64,000 nucleotides of DNA from NCBI GenBank assembly GCA_016713025.1, contig JADJPZ010000004.1:558001-622000 (forward strand), read 5' to 3'. This DNA comes from Saprospiraceae bacterium (GTDB lineage Bacteria > Bacteroidota > Bacteroidia > Chitinophagales > Saprospiraceae). A model generated the notes under the pieces. That model was not told the DNA's origin, did not search any database, and worked only from the letters and a program-made list of their open reading frames with translations. Numbering within the stretch: the stretch's first letter is position 1; every line of letters begins with the position of its first letter. The position numbers and the translations under genes are program-made. Of the stretch, positions 54,538 to 64,000 are shown one piece after another.

Positions 54538-55809
54538 TTACATATTTTTTGTCAGCTGCTGTATGACACGAAATTCACTGAGAAATACCTTGCCAATGAC
54601 TCGGAATGCCGTATAAAAAGGAATAGCCAACACCATACCCAAAATCCCACCCACTTTTGCTCCAACTAACACTACAATAAATATCTCAAGAGGGTGCGCT
54701 TTGACACTTTTGGAAAATATATTGGGCTGAAGTATGATGTCGTCTATCAATCTGGTGACCATAAATACTAATAAAACCTTGATAATAAGAGGTATCATTT
54801 CGTCGTAAAATGAAAGTTCCATATGCGATGACAATGTAATCATCACACCAATAGCGGTAGCAACCAATGGACCAATATATGGGATAACATTCATAATACC
54901 TGCAAAAAAACCTATCAGCAATGCATTTTTAACTCCCAATGCCATCAGAGACAATGAAACAATCAGCGTAATAAGCGTCACTTGTATTAAAATACCTATA
55001 AAATACCTGATCAGAAGACGGCTGGTTTCATCAACAGCTTGTCTTGTCTGCTGTTCATACCTGCTTGGCACCATGGATGTCAGGATTTTGTCAAACAGAC
55101 CTTGTTCTCTCAGAAAGAAAAACCCAATAAAAAATATCGAAAACAAACCCACCATAATATCACCGAAAGCCGACACAGAATCTCCAAGCATTTGTCTGAT
55201 CTTTTCAGGATTGACATAGGTATTGATATTTGATTTTAAGATTGTAAAAAAATCTTCTCCCGATTTTTCAATTCCTGTTTTTTCATGGAGAGGTTGGTTC
55301 TTTTGATTTTCAGGAAGGTAGATGTTTATACTGATGGATTTTCCATCAACTTTGTTTTCTGAGTTTAGCACTGAATCCACCGTAACTTTGTAGACGGGCA
55401 TCTCACTCTCACCAGCAGTTTCATTTATTTTTTGAGTGGTCAGAGTGGTGTCAGATTCTATCATCAGTTTCTTTTTTATCAGCCATTTCTCCCAGTCTCT
55501 TATAGGTTCTTCAAGTGCAGTTACCACACGATTATAATCCACTTTTGACAGATTTTCTACTTGATTGACCAATGGTGGTATAAATGTCCAAATGAGTGCC
55601 ATACAACCAATCAGAAACAGCCCCAAAGTAATCAATGCCGCAATGTTTTTGCCTAAATATTTTCTGAGAAATACCACTATAGGAGCTCCAATCATGGATA
55701 TAATCCAAGCTATAAGGATGTAGGTTACAATTTCACTAAAATAGTACAATACGGCTCCTACTATCAATAGCGAAATGGAAGCAATCAGATATCTGGTGTT
55801 AAATTTCAT
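54538..55809 (-). CDS. AI-2E family transporter (TqsA/YdiK type permease)
   Basis: Protein of 423 residues with about eight membrane helices. N-terminal helices are followed by a large soluble insertion (about 90-200, charged), then the family core GIMNVIPYIGPLVATAIGVM and QPNIFSKSVKAHPLEIFIVVLVGAKVGGILGMVLAIP. Members export diverse small molecules or act in Na+(Li+)/H+ exchange; a role in AI-2 is not implied. It is convergent with the PorP/SprF gene. Confidence 0.9.
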   Translation of the reverse strand: MKFNTRYLIASISLLIVGAVLYYFSEIVTYILIAWIISMIGAPIVVFLRKYLGKNIAALITLGLFLIGCMALIWTFIPPLVNQVENLSKVDYNRVVTALEEPIRDWEKWLIKKKLMIESDTTLTTQKINETAGESEMPVYKVTVDSVLNSENKVDGKSISINIYLPENQKNQPLHEKTGIEKSGEDFFTILKSNINTYVNPEKIRQMLGDSVSAFGDIMVGLFSIFFIGFFFLREQGLFDKILTSMVPSRYEQQTRQAVDETSRLLIRYFIGILIQVTLITLIVSLSLMALGVKNALLIGFFAGIMNVIPYIGPLVATAIGVMITLSSHMELSFYDEMIPLIIKVLLVFMVTRLIDDIILQPNIFSKSVKAHPLEIFIVVLVGAKVGGILGMVLAIPFYTAFRVIGKVFLSEFRVIQQLTKNM

Positions 55810-55974
55810 TGGATTGTTGGTATTCCATGCAAATATATATCATTCGGGTAAGTTTCTGGTAAAAACATACTCTAAATCAAAATTTGTAAATCAAGCATTT
55901 TTTATATTTTTCCTTTGACAGTTTAAGAGAACCTTAAAAAGAACATTAACTTTGGACTCTAATATTTGACCGCA

Positions 55975-58455
55975 ATGGATTCAAGCTTGCAAGGACTTAA
56001 CGAGATTCAGGTTCGTCATAATCGGGAAAAATTTGGCTCGAATATAATTGAAAACCAAAAGGGAGGTCACTTTTTTAAGATTTTGGTTGAAATCATCAGT
56101 GAGCCGATGTTTTTAATATTGGTCATTACGTCTGTGTTATATTTTGTACTGGGAGAATTCAGTGAAGGACTTATCATGCTGATAGCTATTTTCCTTGTAG
56201 CAGGTATTTCTTTGTTTCAGGAAAATCGGAGCAGAAACGCTGTGGATTCGCTGAAGAAACTTTCTAATCCCAAGATAAGATGTATGAGGAATGGAATTGA
56301 TGAAGTCATTGATACAGAAGAATTGGTTGTTGATGATATTTTTTATGTTGAAGATGGAGATATTATTCCTGCAGATGGTTTCATTATTGATGCCAATGAT
56401 TTTTCCGTAAATGAAAGTATGCTTACAGGTGAATCATTGCCGGTTTTCAAAAATGCTCTGGCAGTATCTAATAATATTTTCAAAGGGTCAATGGTGGAAT
56501 CAGGATACTGTAAAGCTATTGTTACTTCGGTGGGAGTTAACACTGCCATGGGCAAAATTGGTAAGAGTCTTGACAGTATAATCAATGAAAAAACACCGCT
56601 ACAGCAACAAATAAGAAGCTTTACAAAGTCCATGGTAGCCTATGGTGTGATTGCTTTTTTGCTTGTTTGGGGCATGAATTATTTTCTAAAAGGAAATCTG
56701 ATAGAGAGCCTTTTGCAGGGTTTGACTTTGGCTATGTCAGTATTACCGGAGGAAATACCCGTTGCGTTCAGCACTTTTATGGCTTTAGGTGCTTATCATT
56801 TATATAAAAAAAGAGTAATAGTCCGCACTCCTTATACAGTGGAAGTATTAGGTGCCGCTACGGTAATTTGTACTGACAAGACAGGTACATTGACGGAAAA
56901 TAATATGGAAATTGTATCCATTTACGACTTCCAAAACGATATTCTTTTTGATTTTACCAAAGTTCCTCCATCGTCCAATGATGTCTTGACATATGCAATG
57001 TGGGCATCAGAACCAAGTCCATTTGACAATATGGAAAAAGCTATTCACCATATGTATGGGCATTTAGCAGAAGTGGATTTGAGGCCTGGTTTCAGCATGC
57101 ATAAAGAATATCCTCTCAGCGGAAATCCTCCTATGATGACCCATGTATGGAAAGATGACTTTGGAAATGCCGTTATCGCTGTCAAAGGTAGCATGGAGAA
57201 AGTGTTGAGTCAATGTGATGTCTCTACTCTGCAATTGCAACAAATAAACCAATGTTCGACACAACTTGCAAATAAAGGGTATCGTGTATTATGTGTAGCA
57301 AACTCTGATCACAATATACAGTCACTTCCAGATTCTCAAAATGATTTTAAATATAATCTCTTGGGATTGATCGCTTTTTATGATCCTCCAAAAAAGAATA
57401 TAAATGGTGTCCTTAATAATTTTTATAAAGCAGGAGTGGACATAAAGATGATCACAGGAGATCTCGCAGGAACCGCTGTTGCCATAGGCAAACAGGTGGG
57501 TATAAAAAATAGTGAAATCTTTATGACGGGAGATGAATTGGTGCACTTGAGTGAAGACCAATTGAGGTTGAAAGTAAAAGATATAAATATTTTTGCAAGG
57601 ATGTTTCCAGATGCAAAGCTCAGATTGATAGAAGCCCTGAAATCCAATGGTGAGGTAGTTGCGATGACTGGTGATGGAGTCAACGATTCTCCTGCTTTAA
57701 AGTCTGCACACATCGGTATAGCTATGGGAAAGGGTGGAAGTGAAGTGGCCAAGAATGCTGCTTCCATTATCCTTATGGACGATGACCTCAAATGGATGGT
57801 CGATGCCATTGCGTTGGGACGAAGGATTTATGAAAATCTTAAAAAAGCAATAAGGTATATCATTTCTATTCATATTCCTGTGATACTTATTGTCGCGTTG
57901 CCCCTATTTTTATATTGGAAATATTCAAATATTTTCACTCCGGTTCATGTGATTTTCCTTGAGCTTATTATGGGACCCACTTGCTCGATCATATTTGAAA
58001 ATGAGCCTATAGAAAAAAATTCCATGAACAGACCTCCAAGAAAGATGGGTAATTATTATTTTTCTTTTAAAGAATTGTTAATCAGTATCATACAAGGCCT
58101 GGCCATAACCATATCATGCCTGGCCTTGGGATATTACTACATGGAAACCGGTGGTAGTGAATCCCTTGTTAGAACAGTTATTTATACTACTCTGATATTT
58201 TCCAATGTATTTTTAACCTTGGTCAACAGATCATTCTATTTTTCTTTTTTTAAAACTATCAGGTATAAAAACCACCTTATACCATTAGTCATATTGATTT
58301 CATTATTGATACTCATTCTGGCCGTCAGTTATACTCCTGTGAGGAATGTATTTGGCTTTGAAGTTTTATCATTATACCAGTGGTTTATTTGTTTTGGTGC
58401 TGCCTTTATTGGAGTCTTTTGGATGGAAGTGTATAAATATTTTTTTTATAAATAG
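55975..58455 (+). CDS. P-type cation-transporting ATPase (P2/Ca2+-type)
   Basis: The frame opens with TTG at 55966; the ATG at 55975 is preferred (826 residues). It has the full P2-type layout: N-terminal cation ATPase domain (LQGLNEIQVRHNREKFGSNII), actuator with SMLTGES, the M4 motif LPEEIPVAFS, the phosphorylation site CTDKTGTLTENN (about residue 300), the nucleotide domain KGSMEKVLSQCD, the hinge MTGDGVNDSPALKSAHIG and six C-terminal helices. The PEEIP sequence and overall layout fit a Ca2+ or Mn2+ exporter, though the ion is not proven. Confidence 0.92.
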   Translation: MDSSLQGLNEIQVRHNREKFGSNIIENQKGGHFFKILVEIISEPMFLILVITSVLYFVLGEFSEGLIMLIAIFLVAGISLFQENRSRNAVDSLKKLSNPKIRCMRNGIDEVIDTEELVVDDIFYVEDGDIIPADGFIIDANDFSVNESMLTGESLPVFKNALAVSNNIFKGSMVESGYCKAIVTSVGVNTAMGKIGKSLDSIINEKTPLQQQIRSFTKSMVAYGVIAFLLVWGMNYFLKGNLIESLLQGLTLAMSVLPEEIPVAFSTFMALGAYHLYKKRVIVRTPYTVEVLGAATVICTDKTGTLTENNMEIVSIYDFQNDILFDFTKVPPSSNDVLTYAMWASEPSPFDNMEKAIHHMYGHLAEVDLRPGFSMHKEYPLSGNPPMMTHVWKDDFGNAVIAVKGSMEKVLSQCDVSTLQLQQINQCSTQLANKGYRVLCVANSDHNIQSLPDSQNDFKYNLLGLIAFYDPPKKNINGVLNNFYKAGVDIKMITGDLAGTAVAIGKQVGIKNSEIFMTGDELVHLSEDQLRLKVKDINIFARMFPDAKLRLIEALKSNGEVVAMTGDGVNDSPALKSAHIGIAMGKGGSEVAKNAASIILMDDDLKWMVDAIALGRRIYENLKKAIRYIISIHIPVILIVALPLFLYWKYSNIFTPVHVIFLELIMGPTCSIIFENEPIEKNSMNRPPRKMGNYYFSFKELLISIIQGLAITISCLALGYYYMETGGSESLVRTVIYTTLIFSNVFLTLVNRSFYFSFFKTIRYKNHLIPLVILISLLILILAVSYTPVRNVFGFEVLSLYQWFICFGAAFIGVFWMEVYKYFFYK

Positions 58456-58676
58456 AGTTTGCTGAATATATTATATCTACTTTTTCTGCAGACCCTAAAT
58501 AGTGAGTAGTAGTAAAAAGAACATAAACTATAACTGCATTAAAGATTTCTTTTAGAGTATGTTTAAAATTTATCCATTAGCAATAAAATGTTCCATTTGT
58601 GTGTATGACAAATTACACTTTTTCAGTGTTCTATTTAATATATGGTAAAAACGTGGTTGAATTGGGTGGGTCGTCT

Positions 58677-58722
58677 CAAGCGTAGCTTGACAGGCTCTTC
58701 AGAGCCTGCCAAGCTACGCTTG
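58677..58722 (+). repeat. Long perfect-arm hairpin
   Basis: CAAGCGTAGCTTG then CAGGCTCT pair with AGAGCCTG and CAAGCTACGCTTG (21 of 22 stem positions, one A-C mismatch, 2-base loop). No T tract follows, so it is not a typical terminator. The CGTAGC core resembles the hairpin motifs in the 22600-23146 repeat region. Confidence 0.75.
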
Positions 58723-58843
58723 GGAATGAGGGTAGAGATGAAGAAAATTTGAATTCGTGCAGTTTGTTAAACAAACGTTCCATTTTGGCTACAAATTCGT
58801 TAAATTTTTCGCCTGCCTGCCGTTTTTTTAAGGCAAGATTTAT

Positions 58844-58983
58844 TGAGTCCACTCTGAAAAGTCTTTGAAGCAGAGAACGTGAAAAAAATCAGATTTCTAA
58901 TTATCTGATAATCAAACGTTTCCATTTTGATTGGGTAAAAAACGGTTGATTGTCATTGGATTTGTTTTTTCGGAGTAGACTCA
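58844..58983. repeat. 140-bp segment with inverted ends
   Basis: TGAGTCCACTCTGAAAA at 58844-58860 pairs with TTTTCGGAGTAGACTCA at 58967-58983 (15 of 17). It could be the remnant of a small non-autonomous insertion. No target duplication was identified. Confidence 0.35.
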
Positions 58984-59155
58984 TCTATTAGAGTTTAGCA
59001 GTCAGGAAGGTCGAATTGCCCATCCGCCGCGGCGGAATGCATAATTTGCCTCTTTACGCTCAAAATAACTCTATTCTATTAGCCAAAAACAAATTTTAAA
59101 ACTCTTATTCTTAAATATTAGAGTACAGTCCTATTAGAGCTGATTGAGATCTTAT

Positions 59156-59752
59156 TTATTTTGTTCTTTCATATATTCTCTTCCTGATTCTGGAAAGCGA
59201 AACAGGTGTTATTCCTAAATAATTGGCAATATGCTTATTAAATACTTTCTGAAATAATTCAGGATTTTTATTCAATAAATTAATGTATCTTTCTACAGGT
59301 AGTTTTGTCAGACTCTCTTCGATCCTGTACTGCATGATTATCATGTTTTCTTTTAGAATTTTTATGTACAGCTTGGTGAATTTTTTTTTCTTCAAAGCCA
59401 GATTTTCAAATTCGACAAAATCAAAAAGTAAAATTTTTGAATCCATAATGGCTTCAAATGAATAAGTAGCAGGATTGTCATTGACTAAATGTTCTACATT
59501 GAGGTTGAAGGTATTGCTTCGTCTTAGCATAATGTTAAACTCAACGCCTTTTTCATCTTTATAAGCTCCTCTAAAAAATCCTTCTATGATGTAAAATGCT
59601 TTTCGTTCTGAATTGCCAAAATCCAAAATTCTGGTTTTGGCGGGTACTACTATGTAAGAAGAAATTTCTATGAGCATCTCAACAACTTTATCATCAAACT
59701 CTTTAAGATTGTTTTTGATAAGATCGTACTGATATAAAGATATCTTAGTCAT
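59156..59752 (-). CDS. Crp/Fnr family transcriptional regulator
   Basis: The frame opens at 59830, but the ATG at 59750-59752 begins the typical start (MTKISLYQYDLIKNNL) and gives 198 residues. It has a cyclic-nucleotide-binding-type beta roll (RILDFGNSERKAFYIIEGFFRGAY), a long dimer helix, and a C-terminal helix-turn-helix (IANYLGITPVSLSRIRKRI). No Cys set for an Fe-S cluster is seen, so it is not an oxygen-sensing Fnr. It is divergent from a TonB-dependent receptor with about 150 bp between starts, so it may control that gene. Confidence 0.9.
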   Translation of the reverse strand: MTKISLYQYDLIKNNLKEFDDKVVEMLIEISSYIVVPAKTRILDFGNSERKAFYIIEGFFRGAYKDEKGVEFNIMLRRSNTFNLNVEHLVNDNPATYSFEAIMDSKILLFDFVEFENLALKKKKFTKLYIKILKENMIIMQYRIEESLTKLPVERYINLLNKNPELFQKVFNKHIANYLGITPVSLSRIRKRIYERTK

Positions 59753-59906
59753 AAAGACATTATGTTTGGTCAAATATAAATACTTTGAAAGTAATAAAAA
59801 AATATTTACATAAGATAATAAATATTCCAATTTTTAAACATTACACCAAATTTATAAATACTCTTTATATATTCACTTTATTTTTTAACATTCAACAATT
59901 AAATCA

Positions 59907-62556
59907 ATGTACAAATTATTAACTTTTAGTGTATTTATCTTACTCACTTACTCTATCTCAGCTCAAAATATGCTCAATGGAAGCGTTATCGACAATACAA
60001 CCGGAGAGCCTATCATCGGAGCAAATTTAACCATCAAAGATACTGGTCAAGGCACAACCACTGATTTTGATGGAAAGTATTCATTTTCATCATCAAAGAG
60101 TTTTCCATGGACGATAATCGTATCATATATCGGTTATGAGACAAAGAGCATTATTGCAGATGGGAAGACAGAGCTTAACATAAGGCTTTCATCTGATGCT
60201 GAACTATTGGATGAGGTAGTAGTCTCTGCATCTCGAAAGGCAGAAAAGAAGCAGGAATCTCCTTCTGCCATTAGTGTTTTGAGTGGAAAAAACTTGCACT
60301 AGACAATGTATCCAATCCGTTTTTGGCACTAAGGAATACGACTGGTGTTGATGTGAGTCAAATGGGTGTTGCTGATGGGCATATAAACCTCAGAGGTCGA
60401 TCTGCTGCATTTAACACTGAAACATTTATTATAGCTGATTATAGGAACATCAATTTACCAAGTTTAGGTACCATGATCAATGGACAGAATCCAATAGATG
60501 GAATAGATATGGAAAAGATCGAAGTAATAAAAGGTCCTGGAGGAGCTCTCTATGGTCCTGGTGTGGAAGCAGGTGTTGTTCACTTTATTTCAAAATCCGC
60601 TTTTAAAGAACAAGGACTTACGGTCTCACTGGGAGCTGGTACACAATCTCAATTGCAAGGAGCACTTAGATATGCTGGTGTTTCTAAGAGTCAAAAATTT
60701 GGATACAAATTGACAGGGTATTATAGACAGGCAAGAGATTTTGAGATTGACCTTACTGACTCTATTCAAAAAGCACGAGTAAATGCTTATCCAAAACAAA
60801 TAACAAGTTCATTGACTGGTCAAAAAATTGGAGATCCTACTATCAATTATGATAACGAAGCATATAACGTAAATGCTACAGGTGAATACCGTATTGGTGC
60901 TGGCCACTCTATAATCGGTGTAGTAGGAACCGGAAGTTCAAAGAGTTTATTTAGATCTGGCCAAGGGGATGGATTCTTAAATGTAAGCAGACCTTATGCT
61001 CAATTAAGATATCAGAACAAAGGATTTTTTGCTCAAGGTTTCTGGTCAAACCAAAAAGGTACAGACGGCACTACATGGCTTTATGTCAATGGATTGACTC
61101 AAATCAACGATATCAATCAATACGAAGGTCAAGTTCAATACAATTTTAACACGTTAAATGACAAACTTGAAGTAACCACTGGTGCTGACTACAGACTAAA
61201 TACCATTGACACAAAAGGATCGGTCAATGGTCGTAATGAAGATAATGATGATTATTCGATAATAGGAGCATATGCCCAGATAAAAGCAAAGCTAGCTAGT
61301 AAACTGGACTTGGTTGCTGCCGGCAGATACGATCAGTTTAAGGCTTTGGATGCATCTGGTTTTTCTCCAAGAGTAGCATTGGTATATAAAGCATCTGACA
61401 ATCACACATTTAGGGCAACATGGAACCATTCACTTGGTGCGCCTTCTTCATTACAACTGGTAAATGACTTTGCAGCAGGCGATAGAGGTGCTTTTAAGGT
61501 ATGGTTGAATGCAGGTTCGAATCCGCTGACTTTTAACAATAACCGGTACTTTAGTTTTGTCACTAATCAGGCTATGACTTCTCCTGACCTGGCATTGAGA
61601 GCTGCTTTTGCTGCTGCAACTGCAGGACTGAAGGCTGCCAACGCAGCTCTACCTTATGCATTATTAGAAAGCGCAGCATTTGTTGGGTCAATAACAGGTA
61701 CTACAAAAGGTACACTTATGGATGCAGCAGGAAAACCTTATGCCCCACTAAGTAGAGGTGTCATCGGATTGTCCACTTCTGATATGTATGAAATAGGGTA
61801 TGTAGGCAAGATGGGTAAATTAAATATGACTGTTGATTTATACTACAATTCAAGAAAAACAACCTTACCCCAGGTCTTACCGCATCTCCATTTATAGGAT
61901 ATGCTACAGCTGGTGCTGATTTGGCTGCGGCTGTAGAAACGTCTTTATTGGCTAATAATATACCGGCTGCCAATGCAAAGGCAATAGCAGGCGCATACAC
62001 ACAAGCGGTCAATTCTTTGACACAAAAAAATGGAGTTTTATCTCCACTAGGTTTATTAAGTTCTGACCAATCAATAACAGGAAAAACTTTGGACCTTACT
62101 TATTTTAATGTAGAGGAGATCAATTATACAGGAGCAGATCTTGGACTAAACTACGCCATTGATAAAAATTGGGGAGTATTTACCAACTATAGTTATTTAA
62201 GTCAGGTATATTGGGATGCTGTTAAAGTAACCGGATCAAATACAACGGTACCTTTCGCTTTAAATATGCCAGCGAATAGATTTAGAGTTGGTTTTGACTT
62301 TATTCAAAACAAAGGATTGGTATTTAATGCAAGTGTAAGGTATCAGGATGGTTTCAAAAGTGTAAACGGTTTGGCTTGGTCTGGAGATATACCTGCTTAC
62401 ACACTCGTAGATGCAGGACTTGGGTATATCGTTAATGACAAATTGACCTTGAATATAAGTGGAACAAACCTTCTTAATGAAAAATACAGAATTTTGGCCA
62501 ACGCTCCTATCATAGGCACTATGGTCTTGGCTAAGGCAGTCTATAAAATTTTCTAA
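59907..62556 (+). pseudogene. TonB-dependent receptor, two homopolymer frameshifts
   Basis: Three consecutive frames (59907-60302, 60323-61897, 61921-62556) make one gene. Adding one A to the A6 run at 60287-60292 and one A to the A5 run at 61855-61859 gives a continuous 883-residue protein. It has a signal peptide (ending SISAQ) and a CarboxypepD_reg-like domain (GSVIDNTTGEPIIGANLTIKD). The plug domain follows (VVVSASRKAEKK, INLRGRSAAFNTE, IEVIKGPGGALYGPG). A 22-strand barrel ends in a C-terminal Phe (AVYKIF). An Ala-rich insertion (LRAAFAAATAGLKAANAAL) sits in a late extracellular loop. The substrate is unknown. Two separate breaks, both in A runs with everything else intact, point to sequencing error. 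Confidence 0.88.
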
Positions 62557-62576
62557 TAGAGTATAGATAAGACACA

Positions 62577-62623
62577 AAAGAGTCAATAAATGCAATCAAC
62601 ATGTTGCTTTTGTTGACTCTTTT
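62577..62623 (+). terminator. Hairpin terminator after the TonB receptor
   Basis: AAAAGAGTCAA pairs with TTGACTCTTTT; an inner GCAAtCAACAT/ATGTTGC helix lies in the loop. It starts 21 bp after the receptor stop codon and ends in a T run. Confidence 0.65.
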
Positions 62624-62704
62624 CTTTCCATATGAATAAGTACCATGGATGTTTTATACTCCCTCTCTATACTGTTTCACTAAAAAATGTCCATTTTAGG
62701 AGAT

Positions 62705-62738
62705 AAAAAAAGGAATCTTGGGAAAAGATTCCTTTTTT
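62705..62738. terminator. Bidirectional rho-independent terminator
   Basis: AAAAAAGGAATCTT (62706-62719) pairs perfectly with AAGATTCCTTTTTT (62725-62738) around a 5-base loop. T runs on both strands would serve the receptor gene from the left and the sulfatase gene from the right. Nothing further was recognised in 62739-62910. Confidence 0.8.
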
Positions 62739-62910
62739 GTTTGCATCTACACAACACCTATTTCGTGTGTATCATACAATTCCGCTATAAAATTTTAAGT
62801 TTAGAATTTAGTGGGTTATCCTGATAGAAACAAGTCTTCATGGTTTGAGCCTGGCAACCTATGTTGAGAGGTATGAGTTGCGGACAGTTTAAACAATTTA
62901 TATGTACCTC

Positions 62911-64000
62911 TCACTTCAACGTCGAAGCCCCAATACCTTTTGCAACCTGACGTGGTGGAAACTTTGCAATACTTTCCTGATGTTTGCGGATATGAGGTGC
63001 AAAAAGGTTGACTACCCACGATCTTTCTTTCATCCATTGGAAATGATTTTTGCCGTCGGGAGATCTTTCGAATGGATCTAACTTAATATTGATCAAGAGT
63101 CCACCGTCAATTTTACGCGGTGCATCTAGCCATTCGTCTTTGACTGCAGTATGGACTTTCCATTGGTCAACACGCATAGCGTTGAGATCGTTTTCGCCAT
63201 AATAGAAAAACTCCCGACGTTTAGAAGGTTCATTTTTAATTAGTATACCCAATTGATTGTACCCATCCAGATGCACTTTATACCCTTTATGTCCATTGAG
63301 AAGTTTGTCTTTGATATCCATGTCACCGATCCCAGCCATGAGTGTTGGCAACCAATCTTCGGAGGTGAAAAATTCACCTGAATAGGTATTTGCTTCTATT
63401 TTTCCAGGCCATTTGACTATCATAGGTACCCTAAATCCTCCTTCCCAGGTAGTACCTTTTTCACCTCTGAAACCAGCTGTTCCTGCATCGGGCCAATGAG
63501 ACATATTCACACCATTGTCAGATGTGAATAATATGATAGTGTTATCATCCACCTTTAATTCCTTGAGTTTATCTAATAATTGACCGATAACAAAGTCCAA
63601 TTGCATCAGACCATCAGCATATGTGCTCATTCCGGATTTTCCTTTCCACCTATCGGGCACGTGGGTGATTTGGTGCATGCGTGTAGGTGTAAACCACAAG
63701 AAAAAAGGATCTTTGTGGTTTTTTTCCAGCCAATGTCCTGCTTCCTTGCCGAAAATCTCATCTATATCGGCCATTTTTGCTTTGGGTAGAGGGCCTTTAT
63801 CTACTATCTTTTGCTTGCCTACCATTCCCCATCTTTTGTCCACCGTGGTGTCTAATTGCGTAGTAGCATAGCTCCAGATTACATTTCGGGGATTCCCGGA
63901 GAAGTCAGGGTTTTTAGGGAACTCCGGTTGCTCGGACATTTCCATCATATTGAGATGGTACAACATACCATAAAACTCATCGAAGCCGTGCACTGTGGGT
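62911..64000 (-). CDS. Sulfatase (arylsulfatase family), C-terminal part
   Basis: Partial: the frame is open at the right edge, entering as PTVHGFDEFYGMLYHLN, a segment that follows the catalytic N-terminal region in arylsulfatases. 363 codons are present. Visible sulfatase parts are PFFLWFTPTRMHQITHVP, the metal/substrate segment FTSDNGVNMSHWPDAGTAGFRGEKGTTWEGGFRVPMIVKWPG and the C-terminal subdomain with WKVH. The formylglycine site (C/S-x-P-x-R) lies outside the window, so the class cannot be confirmed. It removes sulfate esters from polysaccharides or small molecules, probably after export. Confidence 0.92.
   Translation of the reverse strand, partial: PTVHGFDEFYGMLYHLNMMEMSEQPEFPKNPDFSGNPRNVIWSYATTQLDTTVDKRWGMVGKQKIVDKGPLPKAKMADIDEIFGKEAGHWLEKNHKDPFFLWFTPTRMHQITHVPDRWKGKSGMSTYADGLMQLDFVIGQLLDKLKELKVDDNTIILFTSDNGVNMSHWPDAGTAGFRGEKGTTWEGGFRVPMIVKWPGKIEANTYSGEFFTSEDWLPTLMAGIGDMDIKDKLLNGHKGYKVHLDGYNQLGILIKNEPSKRREFFYYGENDLNAMRVDQWKVHTAVKDEWLDAPRKIDGGLLINIKLDPFERSPDGKNHFQWMKERSWVVNLFAPHIRKHQESIAKFPPRQVAKGIGASTLK

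Larger units (their letters stand above)
58456..59155. other. 700-bp intergenic region with hairpins
   Basis: No gene. It contains a strong hairpin at 58677-58722, imperfect inverted repeats at 58844-58860/58967-58983 and a CCGCCGCGGCGG palindrome near 59033. The rest is AT-rich and unremarkable. Confidence 0.6.

Overview
The window is from a low-GC member of the Bacteroidota, most likely the Saprospiria or a close relative. The evidence is several secreted proteins with Por/type IX secretion (T9SS) C-terminal sorting domains (4891-8514, 9196-9825, 14550-18101), a PorP/SprF-family membrane protein (53401-54495), a TonB-dependent receptor with an N-terminal carboxypeptidase-regulatory-like domain, a Tricorn-like protease, and promoter elements of the Bacteroidota type (TAnnTTTG). 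Family placement below phylum level is inference.

Layout. 1-4858: 5' part of a PolX gene (runs off the left edge), a long amidophosphoribosyltransferase and a group II PLP decarboxylase. 4891-9825 (minus): a secreted multi-domain GH13 enzyme, a small lipoprotein and a small T9SS cargo. 9838-18184: an 8.3-kb segment bounded by two 45-bp direct repeats. It holds a lipoprotein with a polymorphic-toxin layout and an HNH-like C-terminus, two AT-rich unknown ORFs that could be immunity genes, a secreted unknown and a secreted M36 metalloprotease. 18271-22569: small enzymes (GNAT, two VOC proteins, a TlpA-like thioredoxin with a frameshift, DUF1080, PH domain). 22600-23146: a non-coding composite repeat. 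23186-27283: ftsH, rsfS, birA, thyA. 27352-31725: Tricorn-like protease, a repeat element and mazEF. 32133-39461: glycosyltransferase, coaX, NDH-2, a DAACS symporter, two decayed genes and a ClbS/DfsB-like protein.

39476-50849 (minus) is the metabolic core: one run of nine genes, nifJ-rnfC-rnfD-rnfG-rnfE-rnfA-small Cys-rich membrane protein-plant-type FNR-rnfB. It joins pyruvate oxidation (an unusually long PFOR with a fused C-terminal ferredoxin domain) to the Rnf ferredoxin:NAD+ ion pump and to a soluble ferredoxin/flavodoxin-NAD(P) reductase. After it come an unknown secreted protein, an NlpC/P60 protein lacking its catalytic Cys, PorP/SprF, an AI-2E family permease, a P-type cation ATPase, a Crp/Fnr regulator divergent from a TonB-dependent receptor, and a sulfatase that runs off the right edge.

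Other points. (1) A MITE-like element about 290-300 bp long is present three times (1090-1376, 30810-31030 truncated and inverted, 51174-51475), with CCTAAA/TTTAGG ends, 5-bp target duplications on the two full copies and a 26-bp-stem internal hairpin. (2) Three otherwise intact genes (TlpA-like, rnfG, TonB receptor) are broken by four single-base changes, all in A/T homopolymers, which points to sequencing error rather than decay. (3) No tRNA, rRNA, CRISPR array, prophage or intact transposase was found.
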